Shown: piece after piece, positions 1 through 9,262 of the stretch
Layout: each line of letters opens with the position of its first letter
Position numbering within the stretch: the first letter of the stretch is position 1
DNA from: Sulfuriferula thiophila
Lineage (GTDB): Bacteria > Pseudomonadota > Gammaproteobacteria > Burkholderiales > Sulfuriferulaceae
DNA: 64,000 bases
Assembly (NCBI RefSeq): GCF_003864975.1
Contig: NZ_BHGL01000003.1
Span: 1-64,000, forward strand
Direction of reading: 5' to 3'
Program-made: the position numbers and the translations under genes
Notes under the pieces: model-generated
Seen by the model: only the letters and a program-made list of their open reading frames with translations
Databases searched by the model: none
Told to the model about the DNA's origin: nothing

Positions 1-62
1 ACGTGGCCAATCGTACCTACGTTAACGTGCGGCTTGGTCCGTTCAAACTTGCCTTTTGCCAT
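1..62 (-). CDS. tuf: Elongation factor Tu, N-terminal fragment (cut by window edge)
   Basis: The reverse strand begins with ATG at 60-62 and reads MAKGKFERTKPHVNVGTIGH, the invariant N-terminus of bacterial EF-Tu, then leaves the window. EF-Tu is the GTPase that delivers aminoacyl-tRNA to the ribosome. It lies 46 bp downstream of tRNA-Thr, which matches the conserved tRNA-Tyr/Gly/Thr-tufB arrangement of proteobacteria, so it is probably co-transcribed with those tRNAs. Only about 20 residues are visible; which tuf copy this is cannot be told. Confidence 0.95.
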   Translation of the reverse strand, partial: MAKGKFERTKPHVNVGTIGH

Positions 63-108
63 GATGTATATCCTCTCAGCCTAACGATGACTACAAAATA
101 TCAATAAT

Positions 109-183
<75 letters not shown>

Positions 184-236
184 GTACGACTTACTTAAAC
201 TACTAAACTAACAAAGCCCATATAGAGCAAAGTAAC

Positions 237-310
237 TGGAGCGGGTGAAGGGGATCGAACCCTCGTCGTAAGTTTGGAAAACTTCTGCTCTACCATTGAG
301 CTACACCCGC
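237..310 (-). tRNA. tRNA-Gly(TCC)
   Basis: The reverse strand gives acceptor GCGGGTG paired with CACCCGC, encoded CCA, D-arm TAGCTCAATGGTAGA, anticodon loop TTCCAAA (TCC) and T loop GTTCGATCC. It is the middle tRNA of the Tyr-Gly-Thr-tuf unit. Confidence 0.96.
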
Positions 311-394
311 AGATATTGCCGACGATGCATTCAGGATTCAAGCTGACGCTATCCGTAACATCACACTCATCTATACATCACGCACTACTAATTC

Positions 395-479
<85 letters not shown>

Positions 480-493
480 TAAACAAGCCAAGC

Positions 494-522
494 ATTATCT
501 TACACGACTTGAATTTTGTCAA
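494..522 (-). promoter_or_regulatory. Sigma-70 promoter of the tRNA-Tyr/Gly/Thr-tuf unit
   Basis: On the reverse strand a perfect -35 TTGACA (517-522) is followed after 17 bp by -10 GATAAT (494-499). The predicted start is near 487, some 8 nt before the tRNA-Tyr 5' end at 479. The -35 box overlaps the stop codon of ychF (519-521). Confidence 0.85.
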
Positions 523-1610
523 ACATTAAATCGAAAATGCATTACATCGCCATCTTTAACGATGTATTCTTTACCTTCCAATCGCATTTTCCCAGCTTCT
601 TTTGCACCTTGCTCACCCTTGCAGGCAACAAAATCCTCATAGCCAATCACTTCGGCACGAATGAAACCACGCTCAAAATCAGTATGAATCACACCCGCCG
701 CCTGAGGAGCCGTGCTGCCTTTATGAACCGTCCAGGCCCTTACCTCTTTTACGCCGGCGGTAAAATAGGTTTCCAGGCCAAGCAGGCTGTATGCAGCCTG
801 AATCAAACGATTCAGGCCCGGCTCTGACTGACCCAGGTCAGCCAGAAATATGGCTTTATCCTCTTCATCCATATCCACCATCTCGGCTTCCAGAGCCGCA
901 CATACGACAACGACTGGCGCTCCTTCCGCTTCTGCAAATGCACGAACACGATCCAGCAAAGGATTATTTTCAAACCCTGAATCATCGACGTTTGCAGCAT
1001 ACAACACCGGTTTTGCGGTAAGCAAACACAACGGTTTTAGCAATTCCATTTGCTCAGTATCCAGATCCATCGCGTACACCGGCTTGCCAGTGTCCAGATG
1101 AGCGCGCACCAACTCTATCAAGGCCACAATCTTCACTGCCTCTTTATCACCGGATCGCGCTGTTTTCTGGAACCGGACTACCGCTTTTTCCAATGTCGAC
1201 AAATCCGCCAATGCCAGTTCCGTCTGTATCGTTTCGATATCCGATATAGGATCCACCTTGCCGGCAACGTGCACTACGTTATCATCCTGGAAACAGCGCA
1301 CCACATGCGTAATCGCATCCGTTTCACGGATATTTGCCAGGAATTGATTTCCCAATCCCTCGCCTTTTGATGCCCCAGCCACTAACCCTGCTATATCAAC
1401 AAACTCCACTATGGCTGGCAAGGTGCGTTCAGGGTTGACTATCTTCGCCAGCGCATCCATACGAGGATCTGGAACTTCCACCACACCCGTATTTGGCTCT
1501 ATGGTACAAAAAGGATAGTTTTCAGCAGCTATACCCGCACGGGTCAGCGCATTAAACAAAGTAGATTTTCCGACGTTGGGCAAACCAACGATGCCACATT
1601 TAAGACTCAT
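519..1610 (-). CDS. ychF: Redox/stress-related P-loop ATPase YchF (Obg-like, OLA1 family)
   Basis: YchF is an Obg-related P-loop NTPase that binds ribosomes and, unlike most of its class, hydrolyses ATP. At 363 aa it has the exact family length. Visible motifs are the P-loop GLPNVGKST near residue 9, the G3 region [20 protein letters not shown], and the altered G4 box NVDD, in line with relaxed guanine specificity. The C-terminal TGS-like domain begins around [12 protein letters not shown]. It is the last gene of prs-rplY-pth-ychF, starting 5 bp after pth ends. The pth-ychF pairing is conserved widely in bacteria. Confidence 0.97.
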   Translation of the reverse strand: MSLKCGIVGLPNVGKSTLFNALTRAGIAAENYPFCTIEPNTGVVEVPDPRMDALAKIVNPERTLPAIVEFVDIAGLVAGASKGEGLGNQFLANIRETDAITHVVRCFQDDNVVHVAGKVDPISDIETIQTELALADLSTLEKAVVRFQKTARSGDKEAVKIVALIELVRAHLDTGKPVYAMDLDTEQMELLKPLCLLTAKPVLYAANVDDSGFENNPLLDRVRAFAEAEGAPVVVVCAALEAEMVDMDEEDKAIFLADLGQSEPGLNRLIQAAYSLLGLETYFTAGVKEVRAWTVHKGSTAPQAAGVIHTDFERGFIRAEVIGYEDFVACKGEQGAKEAGKMRLEGKEYIVKDGDVMHFRFNV

Positions 1611-1615
1611 AATAG

Positions 1616-2191
1616 TTACGCTTTTGTGTGCAGTTTTAGCATCGCGGCCGCAAAGTCGCCGCGCAATATCTCTGGCAGAAGCACCAGACTTTGTATGATC
1701 GCTGATTCGATCAAATCTGCCTCATCCGCTCGCGGCGGATTCAGCACATAATTCGCGACTTCGTTTTTATGACCGGGATGACCGATTCCTATTCGCAGCC
1801 GCCAGAATTGCGGCGAGCCTAGCTGCACCGCAATATCTTTCAATCCATTATGACCGCCATGGCCACCACCCTGTTTTAAGCGGGCTACGCCTGGCGACAA
1901 ATCCAGTTCATCATGCACCACCAGAATTTCTTCAGGTGCAATCTTATAAAACCGTGTCAGTGCAGCTACTGCCTTACCGCTTAAATTCATAAACGTTTGC
2001 GGCATCAACAGATTAATTTCGGCACCGCTCATATCGCGACCCGCCACACCAAAAAAACGGGATTCCGGCTTCAACACAATATGCATTTGCTCCGCACATT
2101 GTGTTACCCACCAGAATCCCGCATTATGACGCGTCCGGGCATAATCACGCCCGGGATTACCCAACCCCACTATAAGCCGTATAGCCGTCAT
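1616..2191 (-). CDS. pth: Peptidyl-tRNA hydrolase
   Basis: Pth cleaves the ester bond of peptidyl-tRNAs that fall off ribosomes, recycling the tRNA. The 191-aa product has the usual length. [17 protein letters not shown] at residues 9-25 carries the substrate-binding Asn and catalytic His, and HDELD and GGHGGHNGL mark the peptide-binding groove. It lies 12 bp downstream of rplY and directly before ychF in the same unit. The region before the ATG has no clear Shine-Dalgarno sequence, so translation may depend on coupling with rplY. Confidence 0.97.
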   Translation of the reverse strand: MTAIRLIVGLGNPGRDYARTRHNAGFWWVTQCAEQMHIVLKPESRFFGVAGRDMSGAEINLLMPQTFMNLSGKAVAALTRFYKIAPEEILVVHDELDLSPGVARLKQGGGHGGHNGLKDIAVQLGSPQFWRLRIGIGHPGHKNEVANYVLNPPRADEADLIESAIIQSLVLLPEILRGDFAAAMLKLHTKA

Positions 2192-2203
2192 GGGATGGAG
2201 TAT

Positions 2204-2794
2204 TTACGCAGCCGTTTCTTCCGTTGCCGCGCCACGTGGCACAACAATAGTTGCAACAGCAGGATCTTCACCCTTATGCGCCGCAACAGCTTCCACACCA
2301 GCCGGCAATTTCAATTCAGATACGTGAATTGAGTGACCCGCTGCCAGAGCGGATAAATCCACTTCAATAAACTCAGGCAGGTTATCCACCAGGCAAGAGA
2401 CATCCAACTCAGTCATGATATGACTAACGTTACCGCCTGACAGTTTCACACCCGGCGCAACATCTTCATTGATGAAGTGCAATGGTATGCTGACGTGAAT
2501 TTTATGCGTTTTGTCTACACGCTGGAAATCCACGTGCTGAACTTCAACACGGAATGGGTGCATGACGAAATCACGCAACAACACAGCTTCTTTAACGCCA
2601 TCCACACTCAGGCTTAATACAGATGCATGAAATGATTCACGCTTCAAAGCATGATAAAGTGCGTTATGATCCAGTTCAATATTTACCGCAGGCTTATCGC
2701 CACCGTAAATAACACCAGGGGTTTTGCCACTGCGACGCAGGCGGCGGCTCGCACCCTTACCCTGTACGTCACGTTTTTGAGCGATTACTTCCAT
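2204..2794 (-). CDS. rplY: 50S ribosomal protein L25 (CTC family, long form)
   Basis: L25 binds 5S rRNA on the large subunit. At 196 aa this is the long CTC-type form: an N-terminal L25 domain (about residues 1-95, ending in [15 protein letters not shown]) and a C-terminal TL5/CTC beta domain (about 100-185). The tail is Ala/Glu rich. It lies between prs and pth, the normal betaproteobacterial order, 100 bp after prs. That gap contains two small inverted repeats. Confidence 0.96.
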   Translation of the reverse strand: MEVIAQKRDVQGKGASRRLRRSGKTPGVIYGGDKPAVNIELDHNALYHALKRESFHASVLSLSVDGVKEAVLLRDFVMHPFRVEVQHVDFQRVDKTHKIHVSIPLHFINEDVAPGVKLSGGNVSHIMTELDVSCLVDNLPEFIEVDLSALAAGHSIHVSELKLPAGVEAVAAHKGEDPAVATIVVPRGAATEETAA

Positions 2795-2870
2795 TTTCTA
2801 CTCCAGTTAAAAGGGCTGCATATGCAACCCGAGGTTAATTCATCCCCGCGACCAGGCGATGAACACATGA

Positions 2871-2888
2871 TGGGCGCTTGCGCACCCA
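2871..2888 (-). other. Hairpin in the prs-rplY gap
   Basis: TGGGCGC and GCACCCA face each other around a TTGC loop with one mismatch, just after the prs stop codon. A second inverted repeat (TGCATATGCA core, 2813-2830) lies just before rplY. Neither is followed by a T run on the coding strand, so they look like processing or attenuation stems rather than full terminators. Confidence 0.35.
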
Positions 2889-2894
2889 CCGAAA

Positions 2895-3845
2895 TCATTC
2901 CATAAACAACGAACTCACCGAGTCTTCATTACTGATACGACGCATCGTTTCCGCCAGCAGCTCCGCTACCGACAATTGACGTATGCGCGGACTGGCTTTC
3001 GCATCATCGCGTAACGGTATCGTATCCGTAACCACCAGCTCATCTATCGCCGACTGATTAATACGCTGCACAGCCGTACCGGACAACACCCCGTGCGTGC
3101 AATAAGCCAAAACACGTTTTGCACCACGATCCTTCAACGCCTGCGCCGCTTCACACAGTGTGTTTGCCGTATCCACCATGTCATCCATGATGATGCAGGT
3201 ACGCCCGTCAACATCACCGATGATATTCATCACCTTAGCCACGTTTGGCTTAGGACGACGTTTGTCGATAATGGCAAGGTCAGACTCCAGGCGTTTGGCA
3301 AGCGCCCGCGCGCGCACCACACCGCCCACATCCGGCGATACCACAATCAGATCAGGGTAGGATTGTTTCCACACATCACCCAACAAGATCGGCGACGCAT
3401 AAATATTATCAACAGGAATATCGAAGAAGCCTTGAATCTGGTCTGCATGCAAATCCATCGTCAACAAACGGTCTATGCCAGCACCGGTCAGCATGTTTGC
3501 CACTACCTTGGCGGTAATAGCAACCCGCGCAGAACGCGGACGACGATCTTGTCGAGCATAACCAAAATACGGAATGGCCGCAGTAATACGACCTGCAGAT
3601 GCGCGACGCAACGCGTCAACCATCACCATAATCTCCATCAAGCTATCATTGGTCGGTACGCAAGTTGATTGCAGCACGAATACGTCTTTACCGCGCACAT
3701 GCTCCAATAACTCTACCATCACCTCTCCATCAGAGAAGCGTGCAACCGTTGCGCGTCCCAGGTGGATATTCAGATGACGCACCACATCCTCAGCTAACTT
3801 CGGATTGGCATTCCCGGTAAACACCATCAAGCTATCGTAGGCCAC
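2895..3845 (-). CDS. prs: Ribose-phosphate pyrophosphokinase (PRPP synthetase)
   Basis: Prs transfers pyrophosphate from ATP to ribose 5-phosphate, giving PRPP for nucleotides, His, Trp and NAD. In this window PRPP would also feed pyrE and the UbiA-family phosphoribosyltransferase at 38649-39521. The 316-aa product has the standard length. Visible motifs are the flexible-loop [17 protein letters not shown] near residue 95-110 and the PRPP loop [13 protein letters not shown] near 218. The start is GTG (3843-3845) preceded by GGGGTGAG. It has its own promoter and is insulated from tRNA-Gln by a terminator. Confidence 0.97.
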   Translation of the reverse strand: MAYDSLMVFTGNANPKLAEDVVRHLNIHLGRATVARFSDGEVMVELLEHVRGKDVFVLQSTCVPTNDSLMEIMVMVDALRRASAGRITAAIPYFGYARQDRRPRSARVAITAKVVANMLTGAGIDRLLTMDLHADQIQGFFDIPVDNIYASPILLGDVWKQSYPDLIVVSPDVGGVVRARALAKRLESDLAIIDKRRPKPNVAKVMNIIGDVDGRTCIIMDDMVDTANTLCEAAQALKDRGAKRVLAYCTHGVLSGTAVQRINQSAIDELVVTDTIPLRDDAKASPRIRQLSVAELLAETMRRISNEDSVSSLFME

Positions 3846-3864
3846 AACTCACCCCGCAAAACCT

Positions 3865-3892
3865 TAAATACAGAAGACAAACTTTAGTTCAA
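3865..3892 (-). promoter_or_regulatory. Candidate sigma-70 promoter of prs
   Basis: Reverse strand -35 TTGAAC (3887-3892), 16-bp spacer, -10 TATTTA (3865-3870). It lies between the tRNA-Gln terminator and the prs GTG start, giving a very short leader. It is the only place left for a prs promoter if the terminator is efficient. Confidence 0.55.
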
Positions 3893-3896
3893 ACAC

Positions 3897-3934
3897 AAAA
3901 AATAAAAGCGTGTAACGACACATTACACGCTTTT
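3897..3934 (-). terminator. Rho-independent terminator after tRNA-Gln
   Basis: On the reverse strand a perfect 12-bp stem (AAAAGCGTGTAA paired with TTACACGCTTTT, 7-nt loop) runs into ATTTTTT. It sits between tRNA-Gln and prs and would end transcripts from the lolB-ispE-tRNA-Gln unit. Confidence 0.85.
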
Positions 3935-3962
3935 ATTTTAGTATTGAGCTAGCTACTTAATT

Positions 3963-4037
3963 TGGCAGGGGAGGCAGGGATCGAACCTGCGAATGTCGGA
4001 ATCAAAATCCGATGCCTTACCACTTGGCGACTCCCCT
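3963..4037 (-). tRNA. tRNA-Gln(TTG)
   Basis: The reverse strand folds with acceptor AGGGGAG paired with CTCCCCT, encoded CCA, D-arm TCGCCAAGTGGTAAGGCA, anticodon loop TTTTGAT (TTG) and T loop GTTCGATCC. It sits 37 bp downstream of ispE and is followed by a strong terminator. The ispE-tRNA-Gln-prs order is common in betaproteobacteria. Confidence 0.96.
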
Positions 4038-4074
4038 GTTGTTACTGACGCTAATGCAAGCTGCTTAACGCAGC

Positions 4075-4926
4075 TTACTTCGCTAATTCATAGAGCGGAT
4101 GCTTATCCATTCCTTGCGCCACAAACCCGTGCATCTCTTGTGGAAGCAAAGCAAATACTTTTCGCACTTCGCTTTCATCAGCGAACTCTGCGAATACACA
4201 CGCTCCCGATCCGGTCATTCTTGCTGGCGCAAATTGACTTAACCAAGCCAAATAATCTGCCACTACCGGATATTCCACGCATACTACAGTTTGCAAATCA
4301 TTTCTCGTCAGGTCTGTTAATTTTTCAGCCTTGGAAAAGTCCGTTATTGTGATGGTTTTACTATCTCTTGTCAATTGTTGATGCGCAAAAATCTTTGGCG
4401 TGGATACATGCACAGGTGGAATCAGCACTAAATACCAGGCCGGTTTGAGTGAAACCGCCTGCAACTGCTCCCCTATTCCTTGCGCAAACGCACTCTGTCC
4501 ATAGATAAAGACGGGCACATCTGCCCCAAGCTGCAGCCCCAAGATTTGCAAACGTTCGCGCGGCCAATTTAGCTGCCACAACCGATTCAGCCCCAACAAT
4601 ATACTTGCGGCATCCGAGCTTCCACCACCCAATCCACCCCCCATAGGCAAGACTTTGTGCAGTTCAATCTCGACGCCCAGCGATGTACCACTGGCCTGCT
4701 GCAATAGCCGCGCCGCACGAACACATAAATCCTGTTCTTCCGGCACGCCATCCAGCGCTTTTACGCGCACAACGCGCCCATCATCACGCAAGCGCAACTT
4801 CACCTGGTCGCCATAATCTACAAAACGGAATACGGTTTCCAGCAAATGGTATCCATCAGCACGACGACCAATTATATGCAGAAACAGATTTAACTTAGCA
4901 GGTGCAGGACAATTCAATTCATTCAT
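4075..4926 (-). CDS. ispE: 4-diphosphocytidyl-2-C-methyl-D-erythritol kinase
   Basis: IspE is the GHMP-family kinase that phosphorylates CDP-ME with ATP in the methylerythritol phosphate route to isoprenoids. The glycine-rich ATP loop MGGGLGGGSSDAA lies near residue 90 and the GHMP motif PARMTGSGACVF near 230. I start it at the internal ATG 4924-4926 (MNELNCPAPAKL), giving 283 aa, the usual family length. This ATG overlaps the lolB stop as ATGA, and a longer reading to 4947 would run into lolB. It is translationally coupled to lolB and followed by tRNA-Gln. Confidence 0.95.
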   Translation of the reverse strand: MNELNCPAPAKLNLFLHIIGRRADGYHLLETVFRFVDYGDQVKLRLRDDGRVVRVKALDGVPEEQDLCVRAARLLQQASGTSLGVEIELHKVLPMGGGLGGGSSDAASILLGLNRLWQLNWPRERLQILGLQLGADVPVFIYGQSAFAQGIGEQLQAVSLKPAWYLVLIPPVHVSTPKIFAHQQLTRDSKTITITDFSKAEKLTDLTRNDLQTVVCVEYPVVADYLAWLSQFAPARMTGSGACVFAEFADESEVRKVFALLPQEMHGFVAQGMDKHPLYELAK

Positions 4927-5501
4927 TCCAAACCCACTATCTTCCATTCCCCGATGACTAGACGTACTTCTACTCCTTGTCCGGCCAGGGTCAGTTTATT
5001 AGGCAGATTTACACCATCCACTTGCTGCCAGCGACTATACGTCACCACCCAGCCAGACTGGGTTAACTGCGCAATACCATGTGCAGCATCCTGCTGCATT
5101 TGATAAGCCTGGCCTGGCACCGCATTACCCACTATCCAGTAAGATAAATTTTCCAGCGGCAATTTCCAGCCCAGCAATTGCTCAGTCAGACTTTCGACAT
5201 TCTCAGCATGATGCGTTTTCTGTGCGCTGTCGATCAGGCTTACCCCCTGCTCGTCACGGGTAAGTGCAGTCAGCGTCTGCCCCAACGGGGATGACAGCAC
5301 TAGATGATCTACATCAGGTCGGTGCTGCCAATGGATCAAGGCAGTTGAGGAATCATTGCGGTAATGCACTGCTATCCGGCCATCCAGTTCAAACCGCTCC
5401 TGCCTGGCTTGATTTAGCCCCGTGACCACAACTGGCGGAGGCACACTCGCACAACCCGTCACACCTGATATTGCCAATGCCAATATTAACCATCGTAGCA
5501 T
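4923..5501 (-). CDS. lolB: Outer membrane lipoprotein LolB
   Basis: LolB receives lipoproteins from periplasmic LolA and inserts them into the outer membrane. The 192-aa product begins with a signal peptide ending in the lipobox VTGC (Cys near residue 17), so it should be lipidated. The rest matches the LolB beta-barrel fold (RFELDGRIAVHYRNDSS; HWQHRPDVDHLVLSSPLGQ). It lies 2 bp after the TPR gene and overlaps ispE by 4 bp; lolB-ispE is a conserved pair. Confidence 0.92.
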   Translation of the reverse strand: MLRWLILALAISGVTGCASVPPPVVVTGLNQARQERFELDGRIAVHYRNDSSTALIHWQHRPDVDHLVLSSPLGQTLTALTRDEQGVSLIDSAQKTHHAENVESLTEQLLGWKLPLENLSYWIVGNAVPGQAYQMQQDAAHGIAQLTQSGWVVTYSRWQQVDGVNLPNKLTLAGQGVEVRLVIGEWKIVGLE

Positions 5502-5503
5502 CG

Positions 5504-7204
5504 TTATTTGAACTTCGTCAGCACTTCAAGCAAAGCCTGATTTTTTGGGCTGGCGGTTAATGATGACTGCCACAATTGACGCGCTTCTGTGTGCTTGCCT
5601 TGCACCCACAGAACCTCACCCAAATGCGCAGCTATTTCCGGATCTGGTCGCGCTGCGAATGCCCTCTGCAAATAATCAACTGCAGCATCCAGCTTACCCA
5701 ATCGATATTGGGCCCAACCCATGCTGTCAAGTATAAACGGATCATTCGGCGCTAATTTCAGCGCACGACCTAACAAATCCTGCGCCTCATTCAAGCGTAT
5801 ATTATGATCTGCCAAGGTATACCCTAACGCATTCAAAGCATGGGCATGATCTGGTTGCAATTTCAGCACATGACGCAAATCCTGCTCCAGCACATCTAGA
5901 TGATTCAACTTCTCTGCAGCCATCGCATGGTCATACAACAGCTCCACCGAATCCGGCCGGGTGGCCAAGGCTTCGCCCAATAAGGCATACACCGCCGTAT
6001 CGTCTTTCGCTGCGCGCAACAACTCAGCTTCTGCCTGTATCAGGCGCACACGATCCGCATCATTATCAACCTTAACATCATGCAAGTAAGTACGCGCTTC
6101 GGTCAGTTTGCCTTTTTTCGCGAGGAGTGTCGCGTATTTGACTTGTGCCAGCAAGTATTGCGGACCTGTCGTAACGGCACGATACCAAGTGGCAGCCTCG
6201 TCATCACGCCCTCGCGCTTCCGCGACTTGCCCCAGGTAAATTTGCACGGAACCCGGATCCACATAGTTCAGTTGTAGCGCCGCCTTAAATGCTGCATCTG
6301 CGGCATCCAGTTCATTCAACTGCAACGAAATAAGCCCTATTGCCAGCTGCATTTCCGGACTGGTTGGCACTGCTTTCGCCAGAATCCTGAACTGCTCTCG
6401 CGACTCCTGCAAACGATTTTGATTTAGCAATACACGCGCGTAGCCCAATCGTAATTCTTTCGCCTCGGGATAACGCTTGAGGTAGTCCTGCGCATACAAT
6501 ATGCCATCTGGCCTGCCATCGCGACTAAGCACTTCAACACGCAACAGCGCCGCCGTTTCCCAGCCAGGCTTGAGTTTATGCACTATATCCAATTCAGCCA
6601 ATGCCAAGTCAAACTTACCGGCTCTCGCTGCCGCTTGCGCAACCGCCAAATGTGCCTCAGGTAAATTCGGGTAAGGCTGGGCAAGCTCCTGAACCAGCGC
6701 TAAACCCGCTGCCTTATCTGCCTGACCACCCAGCATTGCACCAATGTGCATGAACTCAGCCCCGACATTATCATGACTGCCTGCCAGCAATTGCTGCAGA
6801 TATGGCTTAGCGTCATCCAGCTTGCCACCCCCCAGCAATATTGCAGTCGCGGTCTGACGAGCACTGGCTGATTGCGGATCGAGGTCCAGCCAAAGCCTGG
6901 ACGCAGATTCAGCAGCCTTAGCCTGGCGCGCATACAAGGCAATCTCGGTCGCACGTTTGGCAAGGCGCGGATCACGCGTAGTTTTAGCCAAATCCAGATA
7001 CGCCTCACTCGCCAATGCTACATCTCCACGCTGCACTGCAATTTCAGCCACAAGGTACTGATACAATATCTGGTTAGTAAGCACTTGCTTAGGCAAATTG
7101 TCTTCTGCAGCACGCACTTTGACTACTGGCGTTGCCGCCAGACTAGGCGTAATTGCCGACAAGGCAAGACTCAATACAGCAATATAAAAAGCAGACGGGC
7201 GCAT
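5504..7204 (-). CDS. Exported tetratricopeptide-repeat protein
   Basis: This 566-aa protein has a signal peptide (MRPSAFYIAVLSLALSAITP, cleavage near Ala23) followed almost entirely by TPR-like helical repeats, for example LPEAHLAVAQAAARAGKFDLALAEL and NDPFILDSMGWAQYRLGKLDAA. A large TPR protein directly before lolB is common in betaproteobacteria, and an envelope role is likely, but no specific function can be assigned. I chose ATG 7202-7204 rather than the longer start at 7324, because the long form hides the signal peptide and overlaps the next gene by 56 bp. Confidence 0.85.
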   Translation of the reverse strand: MRPSAFYIAVLSLALSAITPSLAATPVVKVRAAEDNLPKQVLTNQILYQYLVAEIAVQRGDVALASEAYLDLAKTTRDPRLAKRATEIALYARQAKAAESASRLWLDLDPQSASARQTATAILLGGGKLDDAKPYLQQLLAGSHDNVGAEFMHIGAMLGGQADKAAGLALVQELAQPYPNLPEAHLAVAQAAARAGKFDLALAELDIVHKLKPGWETAALLRVEVLSRDGRPDGILYAQDYLKRYPEAKELRLGYARVLLNQNRLQESREQFRILAKAVPTSPEMQLAIGLISLQLNELDAADAAFKAALQLNYVDPGSVQIYLGQVAEARGRDDEAATWYRAVTTGPQYLLAQVKYATLLAKKGKLTEARTYLHDVKVDNDADRVRLIQAEAELLRAAKDDTAVYALLGEALATRPDSVELLYDHAMAAEKLNHLDVLEQDLRHVLKLQPDHAHALNALGYTLADHNIRLNEAQDLLGRALKLAPNDPFILDSMGWAQYRLGKLDAAVDYLQRAFAARPDPEIAAHLGEVLWVQGKHTEARQLWQSSLTASPKNQALLEVLTKFK

Positions 7205-7268
7205 TATGTTATTCCAGGTTAATTTATCAATTAGAAACCAACTGCCTGACATAGGTTCATTTTCATCA

Positions 7269-7988
7269 TCACGAAATTTGATGATAGCGATGGCCGTGTG
7301 CGCGTAATAATTTATGCGGCACATGGTAATCCGGATAAATACGCTCCAGCTCCTGCCAGAATCTTGCTGAATGATTCATGTGCGTCAGATGCGCCAACTC
7401 ATGCGCCAGCACATAATCGATCTCCGCATGCGATGCCTGTATCAAACGCCAATTCAAACGCACCACGCCATCCCGAGTACAGCTACCCCAGCGCGTACGG
7501 GCATTGCTCAATTTCAGACTGTTTGGCTGACGCGGCAACAACGGTGCAAACCGCGCTAACCGGTCATTAAAATGCGCTATTGCCAAAGTCCGGTACCATG
7601 CCAGCACCCTGCGACTCAACTCATCCGCAGCCAGCTCAGGCGCATACAGAACTGAATCCCGCATAGACACAGCCCCTATGTGAGCCCCCACTACCAAAGT
7701 AAGTTCCGTTCCCAATACACGCAATACCATTCCATGCTGCCAGATGGGCGCAGCCGGGGCAATACGAACATGTGCCGCCAGCTTTTCAACAACCCAATCC
7801 GCCTTGTCCAGCACAAAACGCTCAATCTGCAACAGCGCCATTGCCCAAGGCGCATGCACGACGAGACCTTGCGCATTGATGGTTATGGCCAATGTTCTGC
7901 GTGCAGAACTCCGTTTTAAGTTGTACGACTGTTTCGCCCCGTGCAACACAATTTGGCGGACTTCATTACTTCGTTGCGGTTTGCGCAT
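7269..7988 (-). CDS. YgjP-family (SprT-like/DUF45) metal-dependent hydrolase
   Basis: The 239-aa product carries the zinc-metalloprotease motif HELAHLTHMNHSARFW near residue 195, with the third ligand expected at the downstream His, and the preceding signature RTRWGSCTRDGVVRLNWRL in shorter form typical of YgjP/WLM proteins. The family is cytoplasmic and its substrate is unknown. It overlaps plsC by 23 bp on the same strand, suggesting an operon gmhB-plsC-ygjP. Confidence 0.85.
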   Translation of the reverse strand: MRKPQRSNEVRQIVLHGAKQSYNLKRSSARRTLAITINAQGLVVHAPWAMALLQIERFVLDKADWVVEKLAAHVRIAPAAPIWQHGMVLRVLGTELTLVVGAHIGAVSMRDSVLYAPELAADELSRRVLAWYRTLAIAHFNDRLARFAPLLPRQPNSLKLSNARTRWGSCTRDGVVRLNWRLIQASHAEIDYVLAHELAHLTHMNHSARFWQELERIYPDYHVPHKLLRAHGHRYHQIS

Positions 7989-8697
7989 AATTCGGCAGCA
8001 ATGCCATTTCGGCTTCTATCCACGCCTGTACCCGCTGGTTGAGCGCATCCGGCTTCATACCTGACGGATCTATCGCAGGCCCAATACTCACCGTGATCAA
8101 CCCGGGATGCTTCAACAGCGCGTTCTTCGGCCATACTTCGCCGGCATTGTGCGCAATAGGCACAACCAACGCCTTGGCATGCGTCGCCAGCCATGCGCCA
8201 CCAATTCCATACTTCCCGACCACGCCTGAGGCGACCCGGGTACCCTCCGGGAAAATCAGCACACCCAAACCATCCGCCAGACGTTGCTTACCCTGCTCGG
8301 CAATCTGCTTTAAAGCTGCCCTGCCATCACCCCGATCAATCGCTATCGGCGAAAGCATGGCCATACCCCACCCGAAAAACGGGATACGTAACAACTCCCG
8401 CTTCAGCACGATAGCCATCGGAGGCAATAATATCGGCAGCGCAATGGTTTCCCATGCCGACTGATGTTTTGCCATGATAATCGCAGCTTCATCAGGCAGA
8501 TTTTCCAGGCCGATGACCTGATAACGTATGCCGCATATCCAACGTGCCAGCCACACCACCGAACGGTTCCAGCCAGTAATGAGACGATAACGGGTGAACG
8601 CCGAGAAAGGAAAGGTAAATAACGCAAATACAGCGAAAACTATCGTTAACACTGATTGCAGCAACAAAAACAGCACGGAACGCAGCACTACCATCAC
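7966..8697 (-). CDS. plsC: 1-acyl-sn-glycerol-3-phosphate acyltransferase
   Basis: PlsC acylates lysophosphatidic acid to phosphatidic acid at the inner membrane. The 243-aa product has an N-terminal membrane helix (VLFLLLQSVLTIVFAVFALF) and the acyltransferase block KHQSAWET near residue 75, where the usual HX4D appears as HX4E. The second block FPEGTR is near residue 148. The HX4E form is found in a subgroup of the family. It overlaps gmhB by ATGA and is the second gene of gmhB-plsC, a common betaproteobacterial pair. Confidence 0.9.
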   Translation of the reverse strand: MMVVLRSVLFLLLQSVLTIVFAVFALFTFPFSAFTRYRLITGWNRSVVWLARWICGIRYQVIGLENLPDEAAIIMAKHQSAWETIALPILLPPMAIVLKRELLRIPFFGWGMAMLSPIAIDRGDGRAALKQIAEQGKQRLADGLGVLIFPEGTRVASGVVGKYGIGGAWLATHAKALVVPIAHNAGEVWPKNALLKHPGLITVSIGPAIDPSGMKPDALNQRVQAWIEAEMALLPNYAQTATK

Positions 8698-9227
8698 TTC
8701 AATACCCTATCAACAGCACTCGCCAAGTCGGTCACAACATCCGTACCTTCCGGCAGATTACCAGCTGCCAGCGTTTTTTCACCCTTACCGGTCAGCACCA
8801 GTATCGGTGCCGCACCCACTGCAGCAGCAGCCTGCAAATCGCGCAAGCTATCTCCCACGACAGGTACGCCTATCAAGGACATATCAAACCGCTCGGCGAT
8901 TTCCAGATACATACCCGCCTGAGGTTTACGGCAAGCACATTTCGAATCCGCCGCGTGCGGGCAATAAAATACCGCATCGATACGACCACCGACGCTACCT
9001 ACTGCCTTATGCATTTTTGCGTGGATCGCATTTAGCATGGCCATATCAAACAAACCACGCCCCACTCCAGATTGATTCGTCGCCACCACGACACGATAGC
9101 CCGCCTGATTCAGGCGCGCGATTGCTTCCAGACTTCCTGCAATCGGCTTCCACTCTTCGGGGCTTTTGATAAAGTGATCGGAGTCTAAATTAATAACACC
9201 GTCACGATCGAGAATAATAAGTTTCAT
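8694..9227 (-). CDS. gmhB: D-glycero-beta-D-manno-heptose 1,7-bisphosphate 7-phosphatase
   Basis: GmhB is a HAD phosphatase that removes the 7-phosphate during ADP-heptose synthesis for the LPS inner core. The 177-aa product begins with the nucleophile motif LDRDGVIN (Asp8/Asp10) and contains the zinc-binding cluster CPHAADSKCACRKP near residue 92-107, which distinguishes GmhB from other HAD phosphatases. Motif VGDSLRDLQAA follows. It overlaps plsC by 4 bp. Confidence 0.94.
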   Translation of the reverse strand: MKLIILDRDGVINLDSDHFIKSPEEWKPIAGSLEAIARLNQAGYRVVVATNQSGVGRGLFDMAMLNAIHAKMHKAVGSVGGRIDAVFYCPHAADSKCACRKPQAGMYLEIAERFDMSLIGVPVVGDSLRDLQAAAAVGAAPILVLTGKGEKTLAAGNLPEGTDVVTDLASAVDRVLK

Positions 9228-9262
9228 AACTACAAGTATAACCCAGATAAATCAGCTCTGTT

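Noticed and set aside
3093-3668. Long open frame opposite prs
   Set aside because: It is a shadow of prs with no recognisable protein features.
4075-4947. Longer ispE start at 4947
   Set aside because: It overlaps lolB by 25 bp; the internal ATG gives the family length and a clean ATGA overlap.
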